From positions 1-5,477 of the forward strand of contig CAMYMO010000019.1 of the NCBI GenBank assembly GCA_947259425.1: 5,477 bases of DNA, written 5' to 3'. The translations under genes were made by a program, and so were the position numbers. The notes below the pieces were generated by a model, which saw nothing but the letters and a program-made list of their open reading frames with translations, made no database searches and had not been told where the DNA came from. Source of the stretch: an uncultured Ectothiorhodospiraceae bacterium (GTDB lineage Bacteria > Pseudomonadota > Gammaproteobacteria > UBA6429 > Thiohalophilaceae). Below are positions 4,984 through 5,477 of the stretch, piece by piece; within the stretch, counting starts at the first letter, position 1; each line of letters starts with the position of its first letter.

Positions 4984-5477
4984 GTGAGTTACCAGGTTTT
5001 AGCCCGCAAGTGGCGTCCCCGAAAATTTGAAGAAATGGTTGGCCAGGAGCATGTATTGCGTGCCTTGTCCAATGCCCTCGATAGCGGTCGAATCCATCAT
5101 GCCTTTTTGTTCACCGGCACACGCGGGGTCGGTAAAACCACCCTGGCGCGTATCTTTGCCAAATCGCTAAATTGTGAGACCGGTATTAGCTCAACACCAT
5201 GTGGTGAATGCGCAACTTGTCAGGAAATCGATGCCGGCCGTTTTATTGATCTCATTGAAGTGGATGCCGCCTCTCGTACCAAGGTCGAAGACACGCGTGA
5301 ATTACTCGATAACGTTCAGTACGCGCCGACACGTGGTCGCTATAAAGTTTATCTGGTGGATGAGGTGCACATGCTCTCAAACCATAGCTTTAATGCCTTG
5401 CTCAAAACGCTGGAGGAGCCTCCGGAACATGTTAAATTTTTATTAGCCACCACCGATCCACAAAAACTTCCTGTCAC
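4984..5477 (+). CDS. dnaX: DNA polymerase III subunits tau/gamma, N-terminal part (cut by window end)
   Basis: The frame opens with GTG and is still open after 164 codons at the window edge. It begins MSYQVLARKWRPRKFEEMVG, the typical DnaX start. It has Walker A GTRGVGKT (45-52), four zinc-binding Cys (64, 73, 76, 79), Walker B YLVDEVHML (123-131, Asp126 and Glu127), the LLKTLEEPP segment (139-147) and sensor 1 ATTD (155-158). These sit at the same positions as in E. coli DnaX. The protein is the ATPase motor of the clamp loader that puts the beta clamp on DNA; tau also ties the polymerase cores together. The ribosome binding site is weak (AGAAGAAAA just upstream). The C-terminal domains and any frameshift site that makes gamma lie outside the window. 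The nearby 4.5S gene agrees with the usual gene order. Confidence 0.97.
   Translation, partial: MSYQVLARKWRPRKFEEMVGQEHVLRALSNALDSGRIHHAFLFTGTRGVGKTTLARIFAKSLNCETGISSTPCGECATCQEIDAGRFIDLIEVDAASRTKVEDTRELLDNVQYAPTRGRYKVYLVDEVHMLSNHSFNALLKTLEEPPEHVKFLLATTDPQKLPV

Noticed and set aside
5174..5446. 90-codon plus-strand frame
   Set aside because: It is out of frame within dnaX, whose Walker motifs and zinc cysteines are read in the frame starting at 4984.

Overview
The window most likely comes from a gammaproteobacterium of moderate to low GC, possibly a sulfur oxidiser. Two things suggest this. A bacterial 4.5S SRP RNA gene lies just upstream of dnaX, an arrangement known from many gammaproteobacteria. 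A secreted Gly/Asn/Tyr-rich protein resembles the sulfur globule proteins of sulfur-storing bacteria. The taxonomic placement is inference; no rRNA or other marker is present.

Layout. Positions 1-182 are AT-rich and non-coding; they hold a short inverted repeat and a terminator serving the first gene. Positions 183-740 (minus) encode the sulfur globule-like secreted protein, which contains a 49-residue internal duplication. The gap before the next large gene holds a possible 35-residue small protein (999-1106) with a strong ribosome binding site and a consensus -10 box inside a palindrome. It also holds a perfect FNR/Anr/Dnr-type box (1175-1188). Positions 1305-1976 (plus) encode an inner-membrane protein with a cytoplasmic coiled coil and a methionine-rich heptad-repeat periplasmic tail. 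Converging on it, 4230-2044 (minus) encodes a large lipoprotein that joins a PQQ-dependent sugar dehydrogenase-type beta-propeller to a C-terminal region with two CxxCH haem sites.

The right end is the most unusual part. An intact 4.5S RNA gene (about 4438-4551) is followed by a long perfect palindrome. The RNA gene and the palindrome are then repeated in tandem (about 4698-4893). The second RNA copy keeps an almost unchanged 3' half but has lost the conserved GGAA-loop core, so it reads as a pseudogene. Both palindromes have long perfect arms flanked by A and T runs, so they look like non-autonomous REP/MITE-type elements that could also act as terminators. dnaX starts with GTG at 4984 and runs off the end of the window.

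The genes do not form one operon or one pathway. A common theme for the left and middle parts is envelope and redox biology: a secreted sulfur-globule-like protein, a membrane protein with a possible oxygen-responsive control site, and a haem-carrying dehydrogenase-like lipoprotein. The right end is housekeeping: protein targeting RNA and DNA polymerase III clamp loader. I see no complete new multi-gene system. The best leads are the mosaic 4.5S RNA duplication, the Met-heptad membrane protein and the sulfur globule-like protein with its charged helical tail.
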